Part shown: positions 22,040-35,130 of the stretch, piece after piece
How positions within the stretch are numbered: position 1 is the stretch's first letter
Layout of the letters: every line of letters starts with the position of its first letter
Assembly: GCA_016617855.1 (NCBI GenBank)
Contig: JAECUM010006766.1
Coordinates: forward strand, 21,758 to 85,757
Origin: Megalonaias nervosa
Lineage: Eukaryota; Mollusca; Bivalvia; Unionida; Unionidae
DNA: 64,000 nucleotides
Direction of reading: 5' to 3'
Notes under the pieces: model-generated
Told to the model about the DNA's origin: nothing
Databases searched by the model: none
What the model saw: the letters and a program-made list of their open reading frames with translations, nothing else
Program-made: the position numbers and the translations under genes

Positions 22040-22306
22040 GGTGATGTTATCCAACAATAGTTTACAGGCGCATCAAAGGTGCACGTGGCCCTAACCTCAC
22101 GTGCTACACAAATCACTAAACAAGTTACAATGCAAGTTGCTAATAGTATCATACAAGTTGCTGCGGATCGCTTTAAAAAAGTTCGAGATTGCAGGCGGTT
22201 AATGGCTTTGAGATCGACTACGACGATTAGTGACTCTAGCACCAACAAAGGTTGCATTAAAGGCGGTTACTCTTCCATGAACAGCAATAACATCAGCTTA
22301 GGTTAA
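22040..22306 (+). pseudogene. Small virion-type protein remnant (Polinton-2)
   Basis: The frame contains ATQITKQVTMQVANSIIQVA, a helical stretch, between the penton-like and MCP-like fragments. In Polinton-1 the same place holds the 115-aa gene at 52,145. The identity is by position only. Confidence 0.3.
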
Positions 22307-22580
22307 GCCGCTCAACAACGTGTGCTGATTTGGCTATTGCAAATAAAGAAATTGAAAACGGATTACGGTTGTCACACAATTGGTATTAGACAAAATCAAT
22401 CAAGTAACAATGGCAAAAGTCAAGTATACCTGATCCAGCGTGGGACGTGGCTGAGTCTGTGAGGGTAGGTCGCAGCACCAAAGATTTTTAGCGTTATTTA
22501 TATCTGGCTTGGGACAACAAGCAAATAAAATAGAATTAAATGTACATGACACGTCTCGGTATTTTCTTCAGTGTGAGACG

Positions 22581-22798
22581 TTCTTGGAAATCGAAGGAAA
22601 CTGTTACAGGACGACAATAACGATTACGATGCCGATGCCAAGGTTCGATTTCTAAACAACGGCATCATGGAGATATTTGAAGCGCACGTTTTTCTACCAA
22701 TCGAAGGAGAATTGAATCAATTCTTGACAATGCCGCGACAATTATCGGACTCGCCAGATATAGCGACTATTGGACAAGGTCTGCTGGCCAGTCATTGA
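22581..22798 (+). pseudogene. Major capsid protein fragment (Polinton-2)
   Basis: FLEIEG, then (after a frameshift) a segment with VRFLNNGIMEIFEAHVFLP and GELNQFLTMP, ending in a TGA at 22,796-22,798. These match the Polinton-1 MCP motifs MLEVRGQIM and IALINNGWCLFK in the same order and spacing. This is the beginning of the first jelly roll of a double-jelly-roll MCP. The rest of the gene is not found. Confidence 0.65.
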
Positions 22799-22957
22799 TG
22801 TTTCATAAGAATCATCCGATACCGCAGATCATAAACCCTAGATATTTGGGCGAACTCGAAATCGTGCAAATAGCACAACTATAGATATAAAAGACCTAGT
22901 CTCTGGCAATAACCCCGAATTACAACCATGAATTAGCACAGCATAGATGACACGTTT

Positions 22958-23284
22958 ATGGAGGATCATTATTGTGTTTCAAACATTCAAATGAAAAGTA
23001 ATATATCGGGTACAACGTATGAAAGTCTTGTTGGGCACTTTGCAGACCTGTGTCGATGTTTTGATGTCGGTCCATATACGACCACAGATTATGATATTCA
23101 CGTGCAATATGAGGAGCGACTTCTGCATAGTCAAGCCGAATTTCTTCAGAGGGTTCCTGATGACCGTTTAACCGCAAAGAAACTTCAGTCACTCCTAAGA
23201 TATCAAATGTCATTGTGCACTGTGTTTAACTATTATTTCGAAGTACATTGCGAAACGCCACAAACACATGTTTTAGTGCAGTAA
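22958..23284 (+). CDS. Unrecognised 108-aa ORF
   Basis: It is open from MEDHYCVSNIQMK to THVLVQ. It has no membrane segment and no motif that I recognise. The composition is ordinary and it is not a simple repeat. It lies just after the MCP fragment, so it may be Polinton-derived or a chance ORF. Confidence 0.25.
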   Translation: MEDHYCVSNIQMKSNISGTTYESLVGHFADLCRCFDVGPYTTTDYDIHVQYEERLLHSQAEFLQRVPDDRLTAKKLQSLLRYQMSLCTVFNYYFEVHCETPQTHVLVQ

Positions 23285-24385
23285 GGCCATGCTGGGAACT
23301 TATTTACTAAGTAAATTGTCCCGCAATAACAGCTCATGGGTGTGCCCATGTGGTATGTGCGAGAAATGACAATGTTGAAGTGATTCCCTCCTGCATAAAC
23401 AATAACAAACGTGATTCTTTAGTCAGTGAAATGAATAAAAGACAATGTTAATGTTTTCAATACAACTTTACCAGCAGCACCGCCTACACTCAAATATCAT
23501 CGTGGGAGTTGTTCATACGAAATAAAGCTCCAAATATTTCCTTGCGAACATCTCTATAAATCCAAAATTGTGACTGAGGGGAATTGCAAGCAAACACCTC
23601 AGTGAATCACCAATAATTTGCGACTTGCGCAGTGCAAATCCAAAGTTAAAAGTTGGGTTGCGACCAAGGAAAACAGCTTCTACATCTGTGTTACAACTCT
23701 ACAGTCACAAACAAAGTAACAAAAAGAAGCAAAACCAACAAGTTTTGTAACACTTAATAAAGAATTTAATTGTCAAAGTCATAAATGCAAATGTGAGAGG
23801 AACTTACAGTAAAATGACGTGAATAATACTGACAAAGTTCTAATAAAGTCCTACATGAATGAAATCTTCTCTATAAATTTCAAAATCCGAAATGTACTGG
23901 TCGCCAAGAACCGTGACGTTGTCAAGATGGCGTTGTCCAGAATTCCTTCGAATAATTTAAAACAGTTCCAGAATAATATATAGTCCAAATAATGAGCACT
24001 TTCTATTTCCACTGAGCAGTCCAACAAATGATTCTCCTCTCGAATAATATCTAAGTACAACATAAAAAAATCTGCAGACTTACAACAGAAACACAAGAAA
24101 TGAGAATGAATCTCTCAGTTCTCTCCTAATATACACATAACATTACGACTCTTATTTCACAATATACCCAAGTGACAGATCACACTACTCATTTTGCTTC
24201 GAACTTGCCTATTCATATGACCTAGCCCAATCAATGGAAAGTTACTGAATTCTTCTAGAAACGTCAAAACCCCATCAGCCAGTTAGAAATTAATCCAAAG
24301 GCGCCATAAAGATTATTATTAATAATTGTCGATACATACGTAAGCATCTATATATAGATCCTATGTAATATTCTGCTCTTAACAG
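23285..24385. other. No recognised gene
   Basis: AT-rich DNA without a convincing gene. An 81-codon minus-strand frame (23,851-24,096) has no motif. The left truncation point of the element B 5' LTR is at the end of this stretch. Confidence 0.4.
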
Positions 24386-25110
24386 AACACTGAGTGAAAA
24401 TCATTGGTCGTAATCAAGGTCATACTTTGCCTACGTGTTAGTCTGAATAAACAACGTTTTATTTTTAAATTCATTTCCAGTGTGGGAATGATTGATTCTT
24501 AGCTAAGGCTATACTGGCCTACATGCTAATTGCTATATTATTTTACTGCGCTGTTCTAGGTAAGTGACCACATGACCCTTCACGCGGGTCTGAAATTGCG
24601 TTCTTAGTAGGGTTTAATTCTCAATCTCAGTGTTTCTGAGATAGTTGTAAATAATACCTTGAGGCTGAAAGGTATTCCTGTTGTTGCCATTTGAACTGAG
24701 CTTTTTATTTAAAATAATTTATTTTCCTGGAGACTTTACGTGTGTTCACCGAAATTCATGGACAAAGACATTTGCTAAACATTATTCGGAATTCTAAAGC
24801 CGGAATTATATTCTTGGTGACACAACAAGGAACTGTTGACACATCAACACAAACTGGTCTTAGAGGACGTCATCGCCTTCCATCTTGGAACTTCATCGAG
24901 ATTCGAACTTGGATTCAATTAGAACTTTTTAGTGATAGGACTTATATTTTTAAATTCTATGATTAATTTTTGGAATAGATTCGTAAACCATAAGTCCTTT
25001 TTCATATTTTTACCTTGTTGTCTAGGGAAGTAAATTATTTTGTTAAATTTACAAAGCTTGTTGACTTCACTCTTTTCTTTTGTTACTTTTGTACATGCCT
25101 ACACGTAAGA
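24386..25110 (+). mobile_element. Truncated 5' LTR of element B
   Basis: It starts abruptly at 'aacactgagtgaaaatcatt', which corresponds to about base 218 of the 3' LTR (29,591 on), and ends ACACGTAAGA, a variant of CACGTAACA. It is nearly identical to the 3' LTR over the shared length. The leader 'ataggggttctcgtcc' follows. Confidence 0.88.
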
Positions 25111-25341
25111 AAAGAAAATAGGGGTTCTCGTCCTTAGGATATATGAATTTTGGCTAAAATATTTCAGAAAATTGTTTTTTGAAATTTAAATTCCCATAGT
25201 TTTCAGAATATTTTAAATCCCAAGTACTATTTCATATTTTGTTTGAAATTGTAGTGGAATCAATAGGCTTTTTTTCACAGTATCATCAAAAGTAGAGACT
25301 TCTTTTGAATTTTACCCAGGAGTGGTTGGAAATTTTGAAAA

Positions 25342-26434
25342 ATGGAAGTCCAGCTAAAAAAGTTGGAATTAGAGATAAGACAGGTTCAGTTTCAGATAGG
25401 AAAGATACAAATGGAAAAAGAAATGGAAGTAATGCAATTGTAATTTAAAGAAAGAAGGGAGGAAAGAAAAATGCAATTTGAAAAAGAAGAAGCAGATAAG
25501 ATAATGCAAATGCAAATGCAAAGAGAAATGGATGAAAGGGAATTTCAAATTCGGTTAAAAGAATTAGAGCTGGCAAAAGCAAAACACTCCTCTACTTTTG
25601 ATGTTTTCAAAAATATCAAGTTAGCGCCACCTTTTCTGTAAAAAGAAGTAGACAGATATGTTCCTCGTTTTGAAAAAATTGCGGAAAATTTTAAGTGGCC
25701 AAGGGAACATTGGACTCTATTATTACAATGCGTACTTACTGGTAGAGCTAGTGCTATTTAATTTTCACTCTCACTAGAGCAGAGAGCTGACTATGATTTG
25801 GTTCAAGAATGCATCTTGAAGGGTTATGAGTTAGTCCCTGAGCTTATCGGCAAAAATTCAGGAACTATAAAAAAAAGATGCTGGACAAACTCATGTCATA
25901 TTAGCAAGAGACAAAGAGCAGTAATTTGATGGCTGGTGCTTAGCCGAGAAAGTTGAACATGATTATGAAACTCTCAAACAACTTGTATTACTTGAAGAGT
26001 TCAAGAACTGTATCCATAGCGACATTAAGAGTTATCTTGAAGAACATCAGATCGAAACCTTGGAAAATGCTGCTCGTGCTGCTGATAAGTATTTCTTAAC
26101 TCATAAAGTTTCTGTTATAGGCACGTTTTTCACTCAGCAGGCTACTGGTAGAAAGGTATTTCAGCCTAATACGACTCCTTCTAAAACTTAGTCTGGCACA
26201 ACGTCTAAAAATCAAGCTTCTGATAAGCTTGATTCAAAATCCTTTTCTCTTCCTACGTGTATCTATTGTAAGAAAAAAGGACACGTCATTTCTGATTGCT
26301 TCAAATCAAAATATAGGCATCAGAATCAAGATAGACCTATCCCAAATGCTCTTATTTCTAAGAGGTCAAGGTCACGGTCATTTATTGAAAGCAATACATT
26401 TGTTGGGTCTAATAAACCCTAGTCTGATTTTATT
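25342..26434 (+). pseudogene. gag: gag of element B, degraded
   Basis: The coiled-coil segment begins MEVQLKKLELEIRQVQFQI and is cut by a TAA near 25,441-25,443; further stops follow. The SCAN-like part (DYDLVQECILKGYELVPEL) and the zinc knuckle CIYCKKKGHVISDC (about 26,250-26,292) are readable in other frames. The N-terminal SAP-like domain seen in A is collapsed to a short leader homologous to 921-1,010. Confidence 0.8.
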
Positions 26435-26900
26435 ATGGAGAATTATGAACCATTCATGTCGAAGGATTCTATATCACTCTTGGGTGACTTGGCCAATCCT
26501 ATCCATATTAAAATTTTAAGGGATACAGGAGCTTCTCAGAGTGTTTTATTATCAGGTACTTTGCCTTTTTCTGAGAAGTCTTCTTCTAATGAGAGTGTTC
26601 TCATTCAGGGAGTAGAGTGCGGCTTTGTTAATGTTCCTCTCCATTCTGTAAGTTTGTCATCAGACTTAGTTTCAGGACCTATGACAGTCGGAATAGTCTT
26701 CTTTACCCGTTGAGAGCATTCATTTGTTGCTAGGCAACGACCTAGCTGGAGAAAAGGTTGTGGTTAATCCACTTGTAACTGGCAAGCCTTCTTTGGATCA
26801 GAAAGTTGATCCTATTGAAAAAGAATTCCCTGATTTATATCCAGCTTGTGTAGTTACCAGGGTTATGACAAAGAAAGCTCTTGAGAATGATTTTGATAAG
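26435..26900 (+). pseudogene. Aspartic protease region of element B
   Basis: ILRDTGASQSVLLSGTLPF is in one frame with the segment before it (26,435-26,713). A frameshift near 26,705 then leads into LLGNDLAGEKVVVNPL. Its codons match element A closely. Confidence 0.8.
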
Positions 26901-27910
26901 GAAAATGTTCCTTTAGCTGATACATGTATTGGTCAGGCTTTTGATGAGGTCACTTTCACTCCTTATTTGGATCAGTCAAAAGGTATTGATCACGGTGATC
27001 CTCTTTTAAATACTCATTCTCTTTTCTCTAATCAAGGTGACAAACGACAGTCACTTGTCGTCGAACAGGAAAAAGATCCTGAGATCTCCTGTTTGTTTCG
27101 GAGGGCCATTAGTGAAACTGAAGCCATGGAGGTACCTGTCTGTTATTTCATTAAAAATGGAATTCTTATGAGAAAATGGCGACCTCCCGAGGTACCTGCT
27201 GGTGACGAGTGGTCAGTGAACTATCAGATTGTAGTTCCAAAATCTTACAGACAGGAAATACTTAGTCTGGCCCATGAAACTCCTCTGGCTGGTCATTTAG
27301 GGATTAATAAAACTTATCACAAGATCTTGACTCACTTTTATTGACCAATCCAAAGTGATGTTTGTAAATACTGCAGATCTTGTCATACTTGTCAAATGGT
27401 AGGAAAACCCAATCGGAATAAACCTAAGGCTCATCTGCAACCTATTCTTGCATTTGACGAACCATTTAGCAGAATTATGGTAGATTGTGTTGGTCCCTTC
27501 CCAAAGACCAAGTCAGGCAACCAATATTTGTTGACCATTATGTGTGCGTCAACAAGATTCCCAGAGGCAATTCCTTGAGGAATATTAAAACAAAAACTAT
27601 AGTAAAAGCTTTGATAAAGTTTTTTGCTCAATTTGGCCTTCCCAAATCTGTCCAATCTGGTCAAGGGTCAAATTTTATGTCTGGAATTTTCCAGCTCGTT
27701 ATGTTTGAATTTGGCACTCAGCAATTCAAGTCAAAAGTGAAATTATGGTTTCACAGAAATTTAACTGAGAGAAATTTTGAGTCTTGTAATAGAATTCATT
27801 CTCTCTTGCTCATTCTTCAAAATTTTCTTCAAATTAGATTTTACGGCCCTTCCAAGGTAAAGAAGAACATGAATGAGTTAAATTATAATATTAGTACTCT
27901 GATCTAAATA
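26901..27910 (+). pseudogene. Integrase of element B, catalytic residues lost
   Basis: The zinc-binding part HLGINKTYHKILTHFY is followed by a TGA at 27,342-27,344, then CKYCRSCHTC. The core has RIMVDCVGPFPKTKSGN and GLPKSVQSGQGSNFMSG, where the second catalytic Asp is Gly, exactly as in element A. The Glu region is missing here too, and the frame ends in GPSKVKKNMNELNYNIS. The shared loss suggests that both copies come from an integrase-dead parent mobilised in trans. Confidence 0.8.
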
Positions 27911-28061
27911 AATTAATGGAGTACCAGTATATTGAAAGAGATAGCCAGGTAAATCATGCAATTAATTTGTTGTACCTGTCCCTCTCACTGGGAATTTAAG
28001 TGAAGGAATTCAATCGGACACTATTGATTTTGGAGCGACAAATCATCGGAATTCGGAAAGT

Positions 28062-29453
28062 ATGAAAAATCTGGACCAGAAACATTTACATTTGCAACAA
28101 CAGGAAAAGAATGAACTTAAACAGTTATTATTTCAATATGAGCACTTAGTTCCAGATGTTCGTACGAGGACAAACAAAATTTGTCATGACGTTGAAATTG
28201 TGAATTCTAAACCTGTGAAACAACACCCATACAGGATGAACCCTCTCAAACAGGAATACTAGAAAAAGGAAATTCAGGATTTACTGGAGAATGATTTCAT
28301 AGAGCCCAGTAAAAGTGATTGGAGTTCACCATGTATACTTGTTCCGAAACCAGATAAAACTTTCCGTGTGTGCACTGATTATAGGAAGGTGAACAGTGTA
28401 ACAAAAACAGATTCATTTCCATTACCAAGGATCGATGACTGTATTGATAAAATTGGAAATGCCAAGTATGTCACCAAATTTGACCTTCTGAAAGCATTTT
28501 GGCAAATTCCACTAACGGAAAGGGCAAAGGAAATTTCGGCATTTGTGACTCCAGATGGACTCTATCAATATACAGTATTGCCGTTCGTGATGAATGGTTC
28601 TCCAAGTAACTTTTCAACGTTTGATGAATATGATTACCTCTGGTCTAGATAATTGTGATGCTTACATTGATGATGTCATCATCTACAACGACACCTGGAA
28701 AGAACATCTAGCAACAATTGACAGACTCACTTATGCAAGTTTGACAAACAATTTATCTAAAAGTGACTTCTGCCGTGCTTGTGTGACATTTCTAGGACAT
28801 ATTGTGGGACATGGACAAGTTAAACCTATAGATGCTAAGGTCAAGGCTATCTCTGATTTCCCTGTAGATGTCAGTAAAAAGCAGCTGATGCGATTTTTAG
28901 GTATGGCTGGATACTATCGGAAATTTTTGTTCCAATTTTTCTAATATTGCTGAACCCCTGAAAAATTTGCTGAGCAAGAAAAACAAGTTTCTTTGGACTG
29001 AAAAATGTCAGGAGGCTTTTGATAGGTTAAAGGCCATACTTAAATGTGCACCAGTTCTTACAGCTCCAAATTTCAGTCAATCTTTAAAACTATCTGTTGA
29101 TGCCAGTGATGTTGGGGTTGGAGTAGTATTGATTCAAGAAGATAGAAATTGTGTGGATCATCCAGTGTGCTATTTCTCTAAGAAATTAAATAAGCAACAA
29201 AGAAATTACTCAACAATCGAGATGGAACGTTTGGCTTTAATACTGGCATTACAGCATTTTGAAGTTTACATTAGTTCAGCTCCTTCTCCGGTTGTTGTGT
29301 TTAGTGATCACAACCCCCTTACTTTCATCGACAAGATGAAAAATAAAAATCAAAGATTATAAAGGTGGAGTTTGTTGTTACGGTAATATAATCTTGACAT
29401 CAGGCACATCAAAGGAAAAGACAATTTAATTGCAGATGCCCTTTCCCGTGTAT
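28062..29453 (+). pseudogene. Reverse transcriptase and RNase H of element B
   Basis: The RT start has VRTRTNKICHDVEIV, a stop at 28,260-28,262, then EPSKSDWSSPCILVPKPD and FRVCTDYRKVNSV. The palm is YVTKFDLLKAFWQIPL and AYIDDVIIYND. FLGHIVGHGQVKP follows. RNase H has LSVDASDVGVGVVL, TIEMERLALILAL (the usual E-K-E is E-M-E) and VVFSDHNPLTFI. A stop at 29,360-29,362 precedes the final IADALSRV. Frameshifts lie near 28,600 and 28,945. Confidence 0.88.
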
Positions 29454-29590
29454 AGAAATATTATTTCATGTACACTTTGTATAATTCATAAAAGTTCTTC
29501 TTATGTAATTTTTTTACCTCATGCATAATTAACATATGATAAAAAGAAAGTTTTATTATATAAATGTTTCTTTTTCTTTATAGGGGGAAG

Positions 29591-30495
29591 TATTGCGTAT
29601 ATGTAATTAAATTATTTGTGTGTTAGTTTTAAATTTCTTTTTTGTTTTATTTTTGTTTCGTTACATTTTATTGTAATGATCATATTTATACTGGATTTGA
29701 CATTTTTCCCAGTAAATTCAGTTCAGTTCTTTTAGCCTGATTAGAACGCAAAAGTATTGCTTCATTATATTTTTAGCTGGCGTTGGTTCAAAATTTGGTA
29801 AACACTGAGTGAAAATCATTGGTCGTAATCAAGGTCATACTTTGCCTACGTGTTAGTCTGAATAAACAACGTTTTATTTTTAAATTCATTTCCAGTGTGG
29901 GAATGATTGATTCTTAGCTAAGGCTATACTGGTATACGTGCTAATTGCTATATTATTTTACTGCGCTGTTCTAGGTAAGTGACCACATGACCCATCACGC
30001 GGGTCTGAAATTGCGTTCTTAGTAGGGGTTTAATTCTCATTCTCAGTGTTTCTGAGATAGTTGTAAATAATACCTTGAGGCTGAAAGGTATTCCTGTTGT
30101 TGCCATTTGAACTGTGCTTTTTATTTAAAATAATTTATTTACCTGGAGACTTTACGTGTGTTCACCGAAATTCATGGACAAAGACATTTACTAAAAATTA
30201 TTCGGAATTCTAAAGCCGGAATTATATCCTTGGTGACGCAACAAGGAACTGTTGACACATCGCCTTCCATCTTGGAATTTCATCGAGATTCGAACTTGGA
30301 TTCAATTAGAACTGTTTATTGATAGGACTTATATTTTTAAATTCTAGGTTTAATTTTTGGATTAGATTCACAAACCATAAGTCCTTTTCATATTTTTACC
30401 TTGTTTTCCTGGGAAATAAATTATTTTGTTAAATTTACAAAGCTTGTTGACTTCACTCTTGTCTTTTGTTACTTTTGTAAGAGCCTACACGTAAC
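29591..30495 (+). mobile_element. 3' LTR of element B (905 bp)
   Basis: It starts TATTGCGTATATG, a mutated form of TGTTACG, right after GGGGGAAG, and ends CCTACACGTAACA. The next four bases are TACT; the left partner is lost. Confidence 0.9.
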
Positions 30496-30499
30496 ATAC

Positions 30500-32514
30500 T
30501 CTTTGAAACATCAAATGCTTTCCACACCGAATAAATGTGCAAGAATTAATTGCACTGAAAAGATAAAATGAAGAACGGTAATATCTAATATTTCAGGAAC
30601 AACTGTCATATGTAGAGACATTTACAACTGACAGATAGATAATAATGATTTATTTACTATATTATTTAAACGCCCATACATTACAATCACTCATTATTAC
30701 TTGATTTTCAGCATATCCTCTCCATTGATCTTTTAAGTGCAAAAGGAACACAGCTCAATGTCTCTTCAACCATATGGATAATTATTTTCTCCTAGGGAAT
30801 TTAGATTAAAATGTTTGTTATAAGAGGAAAGGAGAAATATATATTGGGATAATACAAAGGTCAGGAATACTTGTAAAAATGACACAACATACATTCAAAA
30901 TGAACCGATAACTAAAATTATTATAAAACAAAAGAAAAATATTGAAACGTGAAAGGGCTTTCAGCATAGGCTACAAAGAACTTGTTCATTTGTTATTCTT
31001 GAATGACAAGATCTTGAACAGCGAATAAATGACAGCAAGTCCGACCATTTGGATTAGCAATATAAACTGTGTCGCTTTGTAAGCAAGAGTCGGAAACTAT
31101 TAGTTATAGCAATGAGGAAAAATAATTATATCAAGGTCGCGTTTATTGATAGAATAATTTAATACCAACTCATCGCACTCATTGCATATCAAAAGACCTG
31201 CATGTAGGAAAAATCTAGAAGGGAACTAGTGATTGAAATGTATATTTTTCCATAGTTCACCAGATTCGATCTATTTCAGTTTTTTTTGTTTTTTTTAAAT
31301 TTTATTTCTATCAGCTGCTTTTTAATGTGGAAATTCAATGTGTCATTTGACAGTGATTGTGGTTTTGAATATGCTCTTACGTGTTAATATCAAAACTGAC
31401 ATGCAAAAGAATCTGTCACACGGTCAAGGTCAGGATGAGTTGCACAACATGTAGATGGCAATGCTGACAGATCATCCGGATATACCTTGGCTGATACAGT
31501 AATAGGTTGCTAGTATGAATACGGTTGCAGCTAAATTACGGTTTGTAAGAAATGAATTAGTATACCGTATACAGTCTAATATGTACAATTAACGAGATAT
31601 AACTAATTTAAGATATGACAAGCAATTACAGAGGTCTTTTATAAAGGTGTCTTACATCAAAAGATACTCAATGAATGGTTCCCAAATATATCCATAAAAA
31701 GAATTGAATATATAGTTACTCGTTTAAATTACGCAGCCAAATAACCTTAAAGCAGGCACCACTATTTGCTTGAGTTCAACTCATGGTATAAGATGTACAT
31801 CCAAATGCTATTTACAAAGTTTAAGTAGGTTTACAACATTTTCATGAGTGAATCCGTGTCCATTGGGCCAGGCGTTCCTTTCTTATTAACATGACTTCAT
31901 TCATTTTGGCAGTTGAAATAAATTTACGTCTAAACATGACAGATGATCTTCATTAACAACGTCATTCATTCTAATGGTCTAGAAGAAAGCAAAAACATGA
32001 GTAGGATAATGTATGTAGCTGCTATTCATAAAATTTTATTTGCTTTTAAATAGGCACGCCACAGCAATACAAGATCCAAATTAAAAATAAAAGCACATTT
32101 CACATCTGGCAAGCTGATTTAATTGATTTCAAAATAAAATCATCAGATATCTATGTCGTTGTATATCAAAGGTTGTTTTATTGATGAAAGCGTAACTACA
32201 GTGGAGGGTATACTGACTATTCTTTGTTCCCACTTGCTTTGCTTCTGATCGAAACGTGGTTAAAAATAGTTTGTAATAGATTCTGTCTTACAGTAGTTTG
32301 GAGTAAAATATCTGGTACGAGTAATTATAAAGTGCGTTTTTAGTTGTTTTTGGTCATGTTCAATATGTTGAAATATGTGTGCCCATTGAGACTATCCTAA
32401 GTTGAAAGAAATTATTTGTCTTTGAAAAATATTTTTATCACAAAGATATGTCTTGTTCCCTTACTAGACCAGCATAGACATGTCATACTAGTAACACTCT
32501 ACTACTGAAGAAGA
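30500..32514. other. AT-rich non-coding DNA
   Basis: No gene, LTR or repeat family is recognised over these 2 kb. Confidence 0.5.
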
Positions 32515-32518
32515 ATAC

Positions 32519-35130
32519 AGGGCAGACTGTACGCTCTGCCTCTCAAATCGCCCTAAGATAGAAAGGTCCACATGATGTAGAATACAGGGCAGATTCTACA
32601 CTCTGCCTCTCAAATCGCCCCAAGATAGAAAAGTCCACATGATGCAGAATACAGAGCAGACTGTACGCTCTACCTCTCAGATAGAAAGGTCCACATGATG
32701 TAGAATACAGGGCAGACTGTATTCTACATGAAACGATGCAGACTGTACGCTCTGCCTCTCAAATCGCCCCAAGAGAGAAACGTCCACATGATGTAGAATA
32801 CAGGGCAGACTGAACGTTCTTCCTCTCAAATCGCCCTAAGATAGAAAGGTCCACATGATGTAGAATACAGGGCAGATTCTACACTCTGCCTCTCAAATCG
32901 CCCCAAGATAGAAAAGTCCACATGATGCAGAATACAGGGCAGACTGTACGCTCTTCCTCTCAAATATCCCCAAGATAGAAAGGTCCACATGATGTAGAAT
33001 ACAGGGCAGACTGTACGCTCTGCCTCTCAAATCTCCCCAAGATAGAAACGTCCACATGATGTAGAATACAGGGCAGACTGTACGCCCTGCCTCTCAAATC
33101 GCCCCAAAATAGAAACGTCCACATGATGTAGAATACAGAGCAGACTGCACGCTCTGCCTCTCAAATTGCCCCAAGATAGAAACGTCCACATGATGTAGAA
33201 TACAGGGCAGACTGTACGCTCTGCCTCTCAAATCGCCAAAGACAGAAACGTCCACATGACGTAGAATACAGGGCAGATTCTACACTCTGCCTCTCAAATC
33301 GCCCCAAGATAAAAACGTCCACATGATGTAGAATACAGGGCAGACTGTACGCTCTGCCTCTCAAATCGCCCCAAGATAGATAGGTCCACATGATGTAGAA
33401 TTCAGGGCAGACTGTACGCTCTGCCTCTCAAATCGCCCCAAGAGAGAAACGTCCACATGATGTAGAATACAGGGCAGACTGTACGCTCTGCCTCTCAAAT
33501 CGCCCCAAGATAGAAAGGTCCACATGATGTAGAATACAGGGCAGACTGTACGCTCTGCCTCTTAAATAGCCCCAAGATAGAAAAGTCCACATGACGAACA
33601 ATACCGGACAGACTACGCTCTGCCTCTCAAATCGCCCCAAGATAGAAACGTCCACATGATGTAGAATACAGGGCAGACTGTACGCTCTGCCTCTCAAATC
33701 GCCCCAAGATAGAAACGTCCACATGATGTAGAATACAGGGCAGACTGAACGCTCTTCCTCTCAAATCGCCCCAAGATAGAAACGTCCACATGATGTAGAA
33801 TACAGGGCAGACTGTACGCTCTGCCTCTCAAATCGCCCCAAGATAGAAACGTCCACATGATGTAGAATACAGGGCAAACTGAATGCTCTGCTTCTCAAAT
33901 CGCCCCAAGATAGATAGGTCCACATGATGTAGAATACAGGGCAGACTGAACGCTCTTCCTCTCAAATCGCCCCAAAATAGAAACGTCCACATGATGTAGA
34001 ATACAGGGCAGACTGTACGCTCTGCCTCTCAAATCGCCCTAAGATAGAAACGTCTACATGATGTAGAATACAGGGCAGACTGTACGCTCTGCCTCTCAAA
34101 TCGCCCCGAGATAGAAACGTCCACATGATGTTGAATACAGGGCAGACTGTACGTTCTGCCTCTCAAATCGCCCTAAGATAGAAACGTCTACATGATGTAG
34201 AATACAGGGCAGACTGTACGCTCTGCCTCTCAAATCGCCCCAAGATAGAAACGTCCACACGATGTAGAATACAGGGCAGACTGTACGCTCTGCCTCTCAA
34301 ATCGCCCCAAGATAGATAGGTCCACATGATGTAGAATTCAGGGCAGACTGTACGCTCTGCCTCTCAAATCGTCCCATGATAGAAACGTCTACATGATGTA
34401 GAATACAGGGCAGACTGTACGCTCTGCCTCTCAAATCGCCAAAGACAGAAACGTCCACATGACGTAGAATACAGGGCAGACTCTACACTCTGCCTCTCAA
34501 ATCGCCCCAAGATAGAAAGGTCCACATGATGTAGAATACAGGGCAGACTGTACGCTCTGCCTCTCAAATCGCCCCAAGATAGAAACGTCAACATGATGTA
34601 GACTACAGGGCAGACTGTACGCTCTGCCTCTCAAATAGCCCCAAGATAGAAACGTTCGCATGACGAAGAATACCGGACAGACTACGCTCTGCCTCTCAAA
34701 TCGCCCCAAGACAGAAACATCAACATGATGTAGAATACAGGGCGGACTGTACGCTCTGCCACTCAAATCGCCCCAAGATAGAAAGGTCCACATGATGTAG
34801 AATACAGGGCAGACTGTACGCTCTGCCTCTCAGATCGCCCCAAGATAGAAATGTCCACATGATGTAGACTACAGGGCAGACTGTACGCTCTGCCTCTCAA
34901 ATCACCCCAAGATAGAAAAGTCCACATGATGTAGAATACAGGACAATCTGTACGTTCTGCCTCTCAAATCGCCCTAAGATAGAAACGTCCACATGATGTA
35001 GAATTCAGGGCAGACTCTACACTCTGCCTCTCAAATCGCCCCAACATAGAAACGTCAACATGATGCAAAATACAGGGCAGACTGTACGTTCTACCTCTCA
35101 AATCGCCCCGAGATAGAAAGTTCCACATTC
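32519..35130. repeat. Minisatellite of 67-bp units (~39 copies)
   Basis: The unit contains 'gatgtagaatacagggcag', 'actgtacgctctgcctctc', 'aaatcgccccaagatagaaa' and 'cgtccacat'. Variant units recur together, for example the 'atcgccaaagacagaaac' unit at about 33,230 and 34,435 and the 'gaataccggacagactacgc' type near 33,600 and 34,670, so blocks of many units were duplicated. Because 67 is one more than a multiple of three, the minus strand reads two repeat-peptide frames and stops in the third; these are not genes. Confidence 0.95.

Larger units (their letters stand above)
24386..30495 (+). mobile_element. Gmr1-like Gypsy element B, with both LTRs (5' LTR truncated)
   Basis: Same domain order as element A: gag, protease, integrase, RT, RNase H, then PPT and 3' LTR. 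The 5' LTR lacks its first ~215 bp. The coding part keeps RT sequence missing from A but has lost the first part of gag present in A. Both copies are close relatives and stand in the same orientation. Confidence 0.9.
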
